The notes under the pieces are model-generated. The model was not told the origin of the DNA and did no database searches. It worked only from the letters and a program-made list of their open reading frames with translations. Both the position numbers and the translations under genes were made by a program. From contig JBEKYC010000007.1 in NCBI GenBank assembly GCA_049511415.1, positions 1 through 64,000 on the forward strand: a stretch of DNA of 64,000 nt, in the 5' to 3' direction. Positions 42,067 through 50,617 of the stretch are shown piece after piece. Positions within the stretch are counted from its first letter, which is position 1; every line of letters starts with the position of its first letter. This DNA is from Bog-159 sp049511415. Lineage in GTDB: Bacteria > Acidobacteriota > Terriglobia > Bryobacterales > Bryobacteraceae.

Positions 42067-43385
42067 AACGGGCACATGTCTGGTTGTGGGCGATCGCCTC
42101 GATATCGTTCGCGGGCGACTGGCCGCAGTTCCGCGGTCCCTCCGGTTCGGGTGTCGGCGATGGCGTCAAGCCGCCCGTGAAGTGGGACGCCACCAAGGGA
42201 ACCAATATCGTCTGGAGCGCGGAAATTCCAGGGCTGGCCGATTCGTCGCCCATCGTGTGGGGCAACCAGATCTTTGTCACCACCGCGGTTTCGAGCGATC
42301 CGAAACAGACTTTCCGCACCGGCCTTTATGGCGACACCGACCCGGTAAACGACAGCTCGCCGCATCGCTGGCTGGTGATGGCGCTCGATAAGAAAACCGG
42401 CAAGGTCCTTTGGCAGCAGACCGCGCACGAAGGCGTGCCAAAGACGAAGCGGCATCCGAAATCCTCCCAGGCATCGCCCTCTCCGGCGACCGACGGAAAG
42501 GTGCTAGTGGCTTATTTCGGGTCGGAAGGGCTGTACGCCTACTCGCTCAGCGGCACGCTGCTGTGGAAGAAGGATCTGGGCCTGCAAAACGCCGGATGGT
42601 TCTTCGATCCGGATTCGGAGTGGGGCGCAGCCAGTTCGCCGGTGATCTACAAGAATACGGTGGTCGTGCTATGCGACCGGCAGAAGGATTCGTTCATCGT
42701 GGCGCTCGATCTGAAGGATGGCCGCGAGCTTTGGCGCACGGCGCGCGCCGAAATTCCGTCGTGGGGAACGCCCACCATCGTGCCGGGCAAGGACCACACC
42801 GAGATCGCCACGAATGCACCGAAAGCCATTCGCGGCTACGATGCCGATACCGGCAAGCAACTCTGGACTTTGGGCCCGAATTCGGAGGTGGTTTGCACCA
42901 CGCCGGTCTTTTCGCAGGGCGTGATCTATGTGACCGCGGGTTATCCGCCGGTGCAGCCCATTTACGCGATTAAAGTCGGATCGAGCGGTGACCTCACTCT
43001 TAAGGATGGCAAGGATTCCAGCGATGCGATCGCCTGGAGCAAGCAGCGCGGCGGTGTTTATCTGCCTTCGCCGCTGGTATACGGCGAGCATCTGTACACC
43101 GTGTCGAACAACGGCATCCTGACGGTGTACGACGCCAAGGCCGGCACGAAGGTGTATCAGCAGCGCGTCGGCGAGGGCGGCTCGTTCGTGGCCTCGCCGG
43201 TGATGGCGGGCGGCAAGCTCTACATCAGCAGCGAAGATGGCGATGTCTACGTGGTGAAGGCGGGCGCGCAGTACGAGCTGCTTTCGAAGAACCCCATCGG
43301 CGAGCCGATTCTGGCGACTCCGGCGCTGGCGGGCGACCTGCTGCTGGTGCGCGGCGCCAGGCACTTGTTCGCCATCGCCGAATAA
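42063..43385 (+). CDS. Exported PQQ-like beta-propeller protein
   Basis: A 440-residue protein: short signal ('VWLWAIASISFAGDWPQF'), the opening 'QFRGPSGSGVGDGVKPPVKW' and repeated propeller blades with PQQ-repeat endings ('VMALDKKTGKVLWQ', 'LYAYSLSGTLLWKKD', 'IVALDLKDGRELWRTA', 'TVYDAKAGTKVYQQ'). Catalytic residues of quinoprotein dehydrogenases are not evident. It resembles the BamB-like propellers abundant in Acidobacteriota and Planctomycetota. The ATG overlaps the ankyrin-protein stop (ATGA), so the pair may work together in the periplasm. Confidence 0.82.
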   Translation: MKRAHVWLWAIASISFAGDWPQFRGPSGSGVGDGVKPPVKWDATKGTNIVWSAEIPGLADSSPIVWGNQIFVTTAVSSDPKQTFRTGLYGDTDPVNDSSPHRWLVMALDKKTGKVLWQQTAHEGVPKTKRHPKSSQASPSPATDGKVLVAYFGSEGLYAYSLSGTLLWKKDLGLQNAGWFFDPDSEWGAASSPVIYKNTVVVLCDRQKDSFIVALDLKDGRELWRTARAEIPSWGTPTIVPGKDHTEIATNAPKAIRGYDADTGKQLWTLGPNSEVVCTTPVFSQGVIYVTAGYPPVQPIYAIKVGSSGDLTLKDGKDSSDAIAWSKQRGGVYLPSPLVYGEHLYTVSNNGILTVYDAKAGTKVYQQRVGEGGSFVASPVMAGGKLYISSEDGDVYVVKAGAQYELLSKNPIGEPILATPALAGDLLLVRGARHLFAIAE

Positions 43386-43402
43386 CCCCTAAAAATGTTT
43401 AG

Positions 43403-43426
43403 AACGATTCGTCCCCCCGGATCGTT
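43403..43426. promoter_or_regulatory. Inverted repeat in front of the ECF sigma gene
   Basis: AACGATTCG (43403-43411) and CGGATCGTT (43418-43426) pair at 8 of 9 positions around a 6-nt C-rich loop. It lies in the promoter area of the sigma operon. There is no T run, so an operator or promoter element is likelier than a terminator. Confidence 0.4.
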
Positions 43427-43431
43427 ATAAC
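43426..43431 (+). promoter_or_regulatory. Candidate -10 box of the ECF sigma operon
   Basis: TATAAC lies 8 nt before ATG 43440 and follows directly on the inverted repeat. No Shine-Dalgarno precedes the ATG. Confidence 0.35.
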
Positions 43432-43439
43432 AGTGTAGA

Positions 43440-43988
43440 ATGCCCCTGGTAATGGCGGCCGGACGGTTGCAGGCCCGCAATGACGCTAGCTTGACACAGG
43501 CATCCAAACGCGGCGATCTGTCTGCGTTCGAGGAGATCTATGCCGCGCATGCCGGGCACATGAAGAGTATCGCCTTTCATCTGCTGCGGGACCGGGCGGA
43601 TGCCGAGGATGCGGTGCAGGAAGCGTTTCTGAAGATCTATCGCGGGGCGGCCACCATCCAGTTCGATTCCGGCCTGGCGCCGTGGATCTACCGTATCCTG
43701 ATCAATTGCTGTTATGACACCGGACGCAAGCGGCGGCGGCAGGCGGAATCGCCGCTGACCATGGAGCCGCCGGCCATACCCAATAACGTGCCGCTGCAGG
43801 TGGCCATCGGACACGCGCTCGATCGCATCCATCCGCAATACCGGATGGTGTTTTGGTTGTTTGAAGTGGAGGGATTCCGGCATTCGGAAGTAGCCGCCAT
43901 TCTGGAGATTCCGGAAGGCACTTCCAGGAAATGGCTGTTTGAGGCCAAACGCGAATTGCAGCGATTGCTGAAGGAGGCGCGCGCATGA
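43440..43988 (+). CDS. ECF-type RNA polymerase sigma factor
   Basis: A 182-residue sigma-70-family protein with region 2 ('LSAFEEIYAAHAGHMKSIAF', 'DRADAEDAVQEAFLKIYRG', 'WIYRILINCCYDTGRKRRR') and region 4 ('IHPQYRMVFWLFEVEGFRHS', 'EVAAILEIPEGTSRKWLFEA'). It lacks regions 1 and 3, as ECF factors do. It would direct polymerase to its own operon and possibly others, held in check by the next gene product. The stop overlaps the next ATG (ATGA). The inverted repeat just upstream may belong to its autoregulated promoter. Confidence 0.92.
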   Translation: MPLVMAAGRLQARNDASLTQASKRGDLSAFEEIYAAHAGHMKSIAFHLLRDRADAEDAVQEAFLKIYRGAATIQFDSGLAPWIYRILINCCYDTGRKRRRQAESPLTMEPPAIPNNVPLQVAIGHALDRIHPQYRMVFWLFEVEGFRHSEVAAILEIPEGTSRKWLFEAKRELQRLLKEARA

Positions 43989-44608
43989 CATTCGACTGCA
44001 AAGATCTGGAGCGCGCCCTGGCAGTGCCGGAACTGCTGCCCGACGCGCGCGAGCATGCCAAGGTGTGCGATGCCTGCCGCCGCGAGCTGTGGCTATGGAA
44101 TGAGACCTCGACGCTCGCTCCGGGCCTGCGCGAGGAGTGGGAGAGCCCGGACCTGTGGCCGAAAATCCGCGAGGCATTGGCGGCGCGGCAGAAGGCAGCT
44201 AAGCGGCCGGTGTTCGACTGGCGCATCATTGCGGGCATTGCGGCAATGGTGGCGCTGTCGGTGGCGGCATTCGTCTTTATGCGATCGCGGCCGGCGCCGG
44301 TGGCGCAGAAGGACAGCGACTTTTTGACCGAGCGGGCGCTGAAGGAAGTCGAGACGACCGAGGCGGCTTACCGGGCTTCCATAGACAAGCTCTCGCGGTT
44401 GGCGCAACCTAAGTTGTCAGCGGCCGATAATCCGGTGGCCGTTGCCGATCGCGAGAAGCTGATGGTGCTCGATTCCGAGATTGGCGAGGTGCGCTCCACG
44501 GCGGATGGCAACCGCTTCAACGCGCAGTTGCGCACCGAACTGGCGGCGCTGTATCGCGAGAAACAGGACACCCTGAAGGAGATTTTGCAAAGTGGGCAAA
44601 CGCATTAG
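43985..44608 (+). CDS. Putative membrane-bound anti-sigma factor
   Basis: A 207-residue protein. The N-terminal ~60 residues hold 'EHAKVCDACRRELWLWNE' (an H-x3-C-x2-C zinc-type motif as in anti-sigma factors). One membrane helix ('IIAGIAAMVALSVAAFVFM', ~residues 78-97) and a helical periplasmic part ('EVETTEAAYRASIDKLSRLA') follow. The topology and position right after an ECF gene support an anti-sigma role. It overlaps the sigma gene by 4 nt and the next gene by 17 nt. Confidence 0.8.
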   Translation: MTFDCKDLERALAVPELLPDAREHAKVCDACRRELWLWNETSTLAPGLREEWESPDLWPKIREALAARQKAAKRPVFDWRIIAGIAAMVALSVAAFVFMRSRPAPVAQKDSDFLTERALKEVETTEAAYRASIDKLSRLAQPKLSAADNPVAVADREKLMVLDSEIGEVRSTADGNRFNAQLRTELAALYREKQDTLKEILQSGQTH

Positions 44609-46076
44609 ATACGGTCTGGCAGTGCTGCTGGTGTTGCCGGCCTTCGCGCGCGATGAGTATACGCGCAGCTTCGATAAAACCGTGAGCCTGCCCGCGGGGC
44701 AAAGCGTGCGCGTGGAGCACCGGATGGGCAGTGTCAGCGTGCACGCGCATGCCGGCCGGGATGTGCAGGTGCATGCCTCGATCCGCGTCTCGGGCTCCAA
44801 CGATGCGGAGGCCAAGCGGCTGGCCGACCAGATCCGCGTCGAAGTGGAACAGTCGGGTTCGTCGCTCTATATCCGGACGGAATATCCCAAGGAAGAGCAC
44901 GACGGCTTCTTTGGATTTCACAATATCTCTTACTCGGTGAACCTCGAAATTACGATGCCGGATAGCGCGCCGCTGAACCTGCGCAACAGCTTCGGCAGTG
45001 TCTCGATCGAGGATCTGAAGGCCGGCGCCGAAGTAATCAACGCTCACGGCAAGCTGACGTTCCGGAACGGCAAGGGGACCGCGCGCCTGGAGAATTCCTT
45101 TGCCGAAGTCGAAGTGACGGGCAATGCGGGGGATGTGACGATCCGCAACAACAATGGCAGTGTGGAGGCATCCGACGTGACCGGATTGGTGGATATCAAG
45201 AACCGGTTCGCCAACGTGACGGTCACCAATCCCGGTCATGGCGCCACCATCGTGAATGGCAACGGCGCGGTGATGGTTACGGGAGCGGGCGGCGAAACGC
45301 GGATTACCAATTCGTTCGGCAAAGTGACGGTCGCGACGGTGAAAGGCAACCTCAGCGTCAATAACGCGAATGGCGAGGTGGAAGCGAATAGCGTCACCGG
45401 CTCGGCGGAGTTGAACACCAGCTTCGGAACCGTGCGCTTCGGCGACATCGGCAAGGAACTGTCGGTGCATGCAACGAATTCCTCGGTGATCGGGCGCAAG
45501 GTGGGCGAGGCGGCCACCATCGAGAATTCGTTCGGACGCGTGGATGTGAGCGACGTGCGCAAGGGCATTAAGATCGTGGGCGGGAACAGTCCTATCACGG
45601 TGGCGGACGTGGGCGCGGAAGCCTCCGTGAAGACCAGCTTCGGATTGGTGACGGCGGATCGCGTGGGCGGCGTGCTGACGGTGGAAGATTCGAACGGCGC
45701 GGTGAAAGCGTCGGGCATTCGCAATAATGCCAACGTGAAGACCAGCTTCGGCGCGGTGCTGCTGGATGGCGTGGCGGGTTCGGTGGATGTGGAGAATCAG
45801 AATGGCGGCGTGGAGGTATCGCTGGCGGGGCAGGCTTGCCGGCCCGTGGGGATTCGCACGAGCTTCTCCGCCGTGCGAGTGCGCGTGCCGGATAATTCGA
45901 GTTACGCGGTGGCGGCTAAGACATCGTTCGGCAAGATTCACTCCGATTTTCCGATGACCGTATCCGGCGACCTCAGCTCCGATTCGTTGAACGGCACTAT
46001 CGGCGGCGGCGGCTGTCCCATGCGGCTGAATAACAACAACGGCAGCATCGAGATTCTGAAGGGCGGGAGAATCTGA
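44592..46076 (+). CDS. Secreted DUF4097-like beta-solenoid protein
   Basis: A 494-residue protein with a signal peptide ('YGLAVLLVLPAFARDEYTR'). From about residue 130 it is built of turns that alternate between two loop types: 'SFG' (for example 'NTSFGTVRF', 'KTSFGLVTA', about ten times) and 'NG' (for example 'NNNGSVEA', 'NANGEVEA'). One pair covers about 45 residues. This is the pattern of a right-handed beta-helix of the DUF4097/adhesin type. The start is GTG 44592 with AAGGAG 9 nt upstream. Its place in a sigma/anti-sigma operon suggests an envelope protein produced on demand. Confidence 0.8.
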   Translation: MGKRIRYGLAVLLVLPAFARDEYTRSFDKTVSLPAGQSVRVEHRMGSVSVHAHAGRDVQVHASIRVSGSNDAEAKRLADQIRVEVEQSGSSLYIRTEYPKEEHDGFFGFHNISYSVNLEITMPDSAPLNLRNSFGSVSIEDLKAGAEVINAHGKLTFRNGKGTARLENSFAEVEVTGNAGDVTIRNNNGSVEASDVTGLVDIKNRFANVTVTNPGHGATIVNGNGAVMVTGAGGETRITNSFGKVTVATVKGNLSVNNANGEVEANSVTGSAELNTSFGTVRFGDIGKELSVHATNSSVIGRKVGEAATIENSFGRVDVSDVRKGIKIVGGNSPITVADVGAEASVKTSFGLVTADRVGGVLTVEDSNGAVKASGIRNNANVKTSFGAVLLDGVAGSVDVENQNGGVEVSLAGQACRPVGIRTSFSAVRVRVPDNSSYAVAAKTSFGKIHSDFPMTVSGDLSSDSLNGTIGGGGCPMRLNNNNGSIEILKGGRI

Positions 46077-46077
46077 G

Positions 46078-46437
46078 ATGCGGCGCTGGCTGATGGCGCT
46101 AGCGATGGCGGCCGGAGCGCAGGCAGCGCAGGTCACCTGGACCGGCTGGTTCGCGGACGAACAATGCGCGACGGCACGCGCCGAGAGCGGCCAGTTCGGG
46201 CCAACCAATCCGGAGTGCGCCAAGACTTGCATTCAGGATGGCAAGGCAGCGGCGTTTATCAGCGAGCAGGCCAAGGCGGTCTTTAAGGTGGAAGGTTATT
46301 CCGGCGTGATCGCGGACCTCGGGTATCATGTGCAGATTACCGCCGATGTGGATAACGGCAAGCAGACCGTCGCGATCCGAAGCGTGAAGCGGCTGGGTTA
46401 CGAGAACCTGTCTTGCGAGCGGCCGCGGAAGAAGTAG
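46078..46437 (+). CDS. Small exported Cys-containing protein
   Basis: A 119-residue protein: signal peptide ('LMALAMAAGAQAAQVTWTG') and a mature domain with four Cys residues ('DEQCATARAESG', 'PECAKTCIQDG', 'NLSCERPRKK') that could form two disulfides. It begins 1 nt after the solenoid stop, so it belongs to the sigma operon. Function unknown. Similar short secreted proteins occur widely in Acidobacteriota, as far as I recall. Confidence 0.7.
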   Translation: MRRWLMALAMAAGAQAAQVTWTGWFADEQCATARAESGQFGPTNPECAKTCIQDGKAAAFISEQAKAVFKVEGYSGVIADLGYHVQITADVDNGKQTVAIRSVKRLGYENLSCERPRKK

Positions 46438-46454
46438 GATAGCCGGACACCTGT

Positions 46455-46460
46455 TACCAT
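46455..46460 (+). promoter_or_regulatory. Candidate -10 box before the GH31 gene
   Basis: TACCAT lies 7 nt before ATG 46468, and no Shine-Dalgarno is present. Confidence 0.3.
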
Positions 46461-46467
46461 CCGGTTT

Positions 46468-48792
46468 ATGCAAAAGCCGCTGCTTCTCGGGCTGGCGCTG
46501 GCGGCCAGCCTGCCTGCCCAGTGGGTCCCGCTAAACCCTGTCACCGGTGTCCAACAACAAGCTAACGGCGTGGTGCTCAACATGCATGCCGGCGCCACGC
46601 GGATTGAAGTCTGCAACGACTCCATCGTGCATGTGGTCTACTCGCCCGTTGCGACGTTTCCGAAGAGCACCGACTACGTGGTGACGAAGAGCAGTTGGGC
46701 CGCGCCGCAGTGGAAGCTGGAAACCACGGATCGGGCCGTCACGCTGAGCACTGCGCGCATGAAGGTGACGGTTACGCGCAACGACGGCGTGATTGCTTAT
46801 GCCGACGCGGCCGGACACAAACTGGTGGCGGAAGGCCCGAAGATCATGACGCCGGCGAAAGTAAATGGCGAGCAGACTTACAGCGCAGAGGACAGCATCG
46901 CCATATACGGCTCGGAGGAAGCATTCTACGGACTGGGACAGCATCAGGCCGGCGTTTGGAATTACCGCGGCGACTCGGTGGATGTGTCCCAAGATAATAC
47001 CAGCATCGCGGTGCCGCTGCTGGTTTCAAGCAACGGCTACGGCATTTTCTGGAACAATACCTCGCGCACTCGCTTCAACAACCGCTTCGTGCATTCGCTG
47101 TATATCAGCTCGGAAGTGGCGGACGTCATCGACTATTACTTCATCTTCGGCCCGGACTTCGACAAGATCGTGGCGGGATACCGTGAACTGACCGGGACCG
47201 CGCCGATGTTCGGCAAGTGGGCTTACGGATTCTGGCAGTGCAAGAACAAGTACCAGTCGCAGGAGGAACTGCTGGAGGTGGCGCATAAGTACCGGGAACT
47301 GCACATACCGGTGGATAACATCGTGCAGGACTGGTTCTGGTGGACCACTAAGGGCGAATTCGTGTGGAACAAGAACTATCCGGACGCCAAGGGGATGATC
47401 GACGATCTGCACCGGAATAACTTCCATCTGATGATTTCGGTGTGGCCTTACTTCGATCCGGGCACTCCAACTTACGCAGACATGGACAAGCGGGGCTACT
47501 TTATCGACCGGACCAAGGTGCGGGCGTACCATCCGGCCGGCATGGCGGTTTACGATGCCACGAATCCCGCGGCGCGGGCGTATTACTGGAACCTGATGGA
47601 CAAAGCACTGTTCCAGATCGGCGCGGACGCCTGGTGGCTGGATACGACGGAGCCGGAGACGGAAGGCCGGGAAGAGAACCTGATGCTCGACAACAAGCTG
47701 CACATCGGCAGCGGCGCGCGGTATGCCAACATCTTTCCGCTGATGACTACCGGCGCGGTCTACGACGGGCAGCGCCAGGCGAGTGACCGCAAGCGGGTGT
47801 ACATCTTGTCGCGGTCGGCCTTTGCGGGCGCGCAGCGCAACGCGGTGACGGCGTGGTCGGGCGATATTCTGTCCGACTTCGAGACATACAAGCGACAGAT
47901 TCCGGCGGGGCTGAATTTCGCGCTGTCCGGTATTCCATATTGGACGACGGACATCGGCGGGTTCTTTATCGGCAATCCGAACGATCCGGCCTATCGCGAG
48001 CTTTTTGTACGCTGGTTCCAATACGGAACGTTCTGCCCGATCTTCCGAGTGCACGGCACGCGCACCACGAATCAAAACGAGCTGTGGTCTTACGGCCCGG
48101 AGGCGGAGTCGATCCTGACTAAGTTCGACCGCCTGCGATATGAGTTACTCCCTTACACGTACTCAGTGGCATGGATGACTACGAGCCAGAGTTACACGCC
48201 GATGCGGCCGCTGGTTATGGACTTCCGGACGGATGTGCGGGCGCAGAACATCGGCGACCAGTTTCTGTATGGCCCGGCTATCTTAGTTAGTCCGGTAACT
48301 GAGCCTGGGGCTACTACCCGGCACTTATACTTGCCTAAGACGGAATGGTACGACTTCTGGACTGGGCATTCGACTACGGGCGGCAGGTCGATCGACGCCC
48401 AGGCGCCGCTCGACAGCCTGCCGCTCTACGCGCGGGCAGGCTCGATTGTGCCCATCGGGCCGGATGTCGAGTACGCCGCCGAGAAGCCGGCGGACCCCAT
48501 CGAACTGCGCGTGTATCGCGGCGTGGACAGCGACTTCACGCTCTACGAAGACGAGGGCGATAGCTACGACTACGAGAAGGGCGCCTATGCGACCATTCCC
48601 ATTCACTGGGACGAGGCTGCCAAGAGCTTAACGATCGGCGCGCGGAGCGGCCGGTTTCCCGGGATGCTGGAAAACCGCACGTTCCGGGTGGTCTTCGTAG
48701 GCGAGGGGCATGGGACCGGAATCGGCCAGACGGCGCTGCCGGATCAAATCGTGACGTACAGCGGCACGGAAATTAAGGTTCAGGCGCGGTGA
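46468..48792 (+). CDS. Secreted GH31 alpha-glycosidase (alpha-xylosidase-like)
   Basis: A 774-residue protein with a signal peptide ('LLLGLALAASLPAQWVPL'), an N-terminal beta-sandwich with 'EAFYGLGQHQAGVWNYRGDS', and a GH31 barrel: 'YGFWQCKNKYQSQEELLEVA', 'DNIVQDWFWW', nucleophile Asp in 'DAWWLDTTEPETEG' (near residue 392) and acid/base Asp in 'NAVTAWSGDILSDFETY'. C-terminal beta-domains follow. Family members release xylose or glucose from alpha-linked oligosaccharides, including xyloglucan fragments. 'WWLDTTEPE' is typical of alpha-xylosidase and related specificities. Its 3' end overlaps the convergent ribBA gene by 20 nt. Confidence 0.9.
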   Translation: MQKPLLLGLALAASLPAQWVPLNPVTGVQQQANGVVLNMHAGATRIEVCNDSIVHVVYSPVATFPKSTDYVVTKSSWAAPQWKLETTDRAVTLSTARMKVTVTRNDGVIAYADAAGHKLVAEGPKIMTPAKVNGEQTYSAEDSIAIYGSEEAFYGLGQHQAGVWNYRGDSVDVSQDNTSIAVPLLVSSNGYGIFWNNTSRTRFNNRFVHSLYISSEVADVIDYYFIFGPDFDKIVAGYRELTGTAPMFGKWAYGFWQCKNKYQSQEELLEVAHKYRELHIPVDNIVQDWFWWTTKGEFVWNKNYPDAKGMIDDLHRNNFHLMISVWPYFDPGTPTYADMDKRGYFIDRTKVRAYHPAGMAVYDATNPAARAYYWNLMDKALFQIGADAWWLDTTEPETEGREENLMLDNKLHIGSGARYANIFPLMTTGAVYDGQRQASDRKRVYILSRSAFAGAQRNAVTAWSGDILSDFETYKRQIPAGLNFALSGIPYWTTDIGGFFIGNPNDPAYRELFVRWFQYGTFCPIFRVHGTRTTNQNELWSYGPEAESILTKFDRLRYELLPYTYSVAWMTTSQSYTPMRPLVMDFRTDVRAQNIGDQFLYGPAILVSPVTEPGATTRHLYLPKTEWYDFWTGHSTTGGRSIDAQAPLDSLPLYARAGSIVPIGPDVEYAAEKPADPIELRVYRGVDSDFTLYEDEGDSYDYEKGAYATIPIHWDEAAKSLTIGARSGRFPGMLENRTFRVVFVGEGHGTGIGQTALPDQIVTYSGTEIKVQAR

Positions 48793-49915
48793 CGGGCACC
48801 TGTTCGAGGATTTCGATGCCGAAGCCCTCGAGCGCGACGATCTTTCGCGGGTGATTGGTCAACAGACGGATGGTATGCAGTCCGAGATCGGAGAGGATCT
48901 GCGCGCCGATGCCGCTTTCGTGTTGCAACTGCTTCTGACCGGCGGCGCCGGCATAGTGCATGAAGTCGCGGTCGTGGGAGATCATGCGTTCGAGGCCGGC
49001 GGGATTCTTTTGCGTGCGGAAGCCGGGGCCGGTCTGGTGGAGATAGACGAGGACGCCTAAATCCTCCTCGGCGATGCGGCGCAGGGAATCGCGGATAAGC
49101 CGCTGGCAATCGCAGCGCGTGGAGCCGAAGACATCGCCATAGACGCAGTGGGAATGCATGCGCACGAGTATGCCTTCCTTGCCGGCGACGTCGCCGCGGA
49201 TCAAGGCCATGTGCATTTCGGGCGAAATATCGCTGGTGTAGGCGTAGGTACGGAAGGGACCGAATTCGGTTTCGAGGCAGCCTTCGACCACGCGGCGGAT
49301 GTAGCGCTCGTGCTGCAGGCGGTAGCGGATCAGGCTGGCCACCGAGATCATCTTGAGGCCGTGGCGCTGGCAGAATTCGACGAGTTGCGGCACGCGCGCC
49401 ATGGTGCCGTCCGCATTCATGATTTCGCAGATGACACCGGCGGAGGTGAGTCCGGCGAGGCGCGCCAGATCCACGGAAGCCTCGGTCTGGCCGGCGCGCA
49501 CCAGCACGCCGCCCTCGCGGGCGCGGAGCGGGAAGACGTGGCCGGGGCGGGCGAGGTCGCCGGGGCGGCAATCGGGATCGAGGGCGGCCAGGATCGTGCG
49601 GGTGCGATCGGCGGCGGAGATGCCGGTGGTGGTGCCCTCGCGGGCATCGATGGATTCGCAGAACGCGGTGCCGAAGTTAGACGTGTTCACCGGCGACATA
49701 AGCGGCAAACGCAGCTCGTCGCAACGCTCGGGCGTGAGCGCGAGGCAGATGAGACCGCGGCCGTGGGTGGCCATGAAGTTGACGATATCGGGAGTGACTT
49801 TTTCGGCGGCGATGGTCAGGTCGCCTTCGTTTTCGCGGTCTTCGTCATCGACAACCACGATGATACGGCCGGCGCGGATCTCCTCGATCGCGTCCGGGAT
49901 GGTGACGAAGGGCAT
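48773..49915 (-). CDS. ribBA: DHBP synthase with altered GTP cyclohydrolase II domain (RibBA-like)
   Basis: A 380-residue two-domain protein. Residues 1-200 are 3,4-dihydroxy-2-butanone 4-phosphate synthase with intact motifs ('IIVVVDDEDRENEGDLTIAA', 'FMATHGRGLICLAL', 'TTTGISAADRT', 'RPGHVFPLRAREGGVLVRAG', 'VICEIMNADGTMAR'). The rest resembles GTP cyclohydrolase II: zinc Cys residues are kept in 'HCVYGDVFGSTRCDCQ', but the 'QEGRxIG' motif is replaced by 'HQTGPGFRT' and the following substrate-binding block is rewritten. DHBP synthesis for riboflavin is likely; cyclohydrolase activity is doubtful. The ATG lacks a Shine-Dalgarno; CATAAT lies 6 nt upstream. Confidence 0.87.
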   Translation of the reverse strand: MPFVTIPDAIEEIRAGRIIVVVDDEDRENEGDLTIAAEKVTPDIVNFMATHGRGLICLALTPERCDELRLPLMSPVNTSNFGTAFCESIDAREGTTTGISAADRTRTILAALDPDCRPGDLARPGHVFPLRAREGGVLVRAGQTEASVDLARLAGLTSAGVICEIMNADGTMARVPQLVEFCQRHGLKMISVASLIRYRLQHERYIRRVVEGCLETEFGPFRTYAYTSDISPEMHMALIRGDVAGKEGILVRMHSHCVYGDVFGSTRCDCQRLIRDSLRRIAEEDLGVLVYLHQTGPGFRTQKNPAGLERMISHDRDFMHYAGAAGQKQLQHESGIGAQILSDLGLHTIRLLTNHPRKIVALEGFGIEILEQVPVTAPEP

Positions 49916-49951
49916 AATTCAATTATGAACGTTTGCTCGCCCTAAGGGCTG

Positions 49952-49985
49952 ATGGGGAGACACGGAGACACGGCGACGCGGAGAC
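49952..49985. repeat. Short tandem repeat of GGAGACACGG type
   Basis: Degenerate copies of (G)GAGACACGG follow each other between ribBA and the GMC small-subunit gene. Similar GAGACACGG strings are, from memory, common between genes in several bacterial phyla. Nothing else is visible in this gap. Confidence 0.5.
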
Positions 49986-49990
49986 CGCGA

Positions 49991-50605
49991 TTAGCTGTTC
50001 CACGGTTTCACCTCGCCTGCCAAGGCCTGGTAGCCGTATTTCATGCGTTTCTCGAGTTCGGCCCAGACGGCGGGGTCGCAGCCGTTCCATTGTTCGACGG
50101 CGACGTTGCCGAGGTAGGGGAGGTCGGCGATGCCGATTTTGCTGGAGTAGAAGCCGTTGGCGGTGAGGTCGCGGAAACGGGTGAAAAAGGCGGCCCAGCG
50201 ATGGTCTTCGGCGGCGGCGCGGGCAGGCCAGGCGATGCGGTCGAGGATTTGTTTTTGCTGGATGGATGTGGCGGCGGCAAAATCCTTGGAGAACAGGCGG
50301 GTGGATTCGCGATCGAGCCAGGCCAGGCCGCCCAGGATTTCGGCGGCGAGATCGTCGTGGCCGTCTTCCTGTTTGCGGAAGTCGAGCCAATCGTCGATGA
50401 ATTCGGGGACGCCGGCCTGGGTGGCGCTGCCGCTGCGGTCGTCTGCGGGGATGATCAGGTCACAGAGAACTTCGACGGTGTGCCATTGGTGCTCGTCGAA
50501 GGTCTTGCGCTTGTAGGCTGGTTTGGCGGTTTGGGCAGAAGCTGAGGCGGTAGTGAGGGCGGCCAATCCCGCGATTTGGAATATATCCCGTCGAGTTACC
50601 GGCAT
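49991..50605 (-). CDS. Gluconate 2-dehydrogenase subunit 3-family protein
   Basis: A 204-residue protein with a Tat-type signal ('TRRDIFQIAGLAALTTASAS') and the subunit-3 domain: 'HQWHTVEVLCDLIIPADDRS', 'AGVPEFIDDWLDFR', 'LAWLDRESTRLFSKDF' and 'FFTRFRDLTANGFYSSKIGI'. This family is the small subunit of periplasmic GMC sugar dehydrogenases and helps export and stabilise the flavoprotein. It lies 12 nt after the GMC gene in the same direction, so the two form one enzyme. Confidence 0.88.
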   Translation of the reverse strand: MPVTRRDIFQIAGLAALTTASASAQTAKPAYKRKTFDEHQWHTVEVLCDLIIPADDRSGSATQAGVPEFIDDWLDFRKQEDGHDDLAAEILGGLAWLDRESTRLFSKDFAAATSIQQKQILDRIAWPARAAAEDHRWAAFFTRFRDLTANGFYSSKIGIADLPYLGNVAVEQWNGCDPAVWAELEKRMKYGYQALAGEVKPWNS

Positions 50606-50617
50606 GTTTGTCTCCAG

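Noticed and set aside
44517..46232. 571-residue minus-strand frame opposite the beta-solenoid gene
   Set aside because: Its repeats mirror those of the real gene. It has no signal peptide or start context.
49952..49985. Origin or iteron-like function for the GAGACACGG repeat
   Set aside because: The repeats are few and degenerate, with no AT-rich stretch, DnaA boxes or replication gene nearby.
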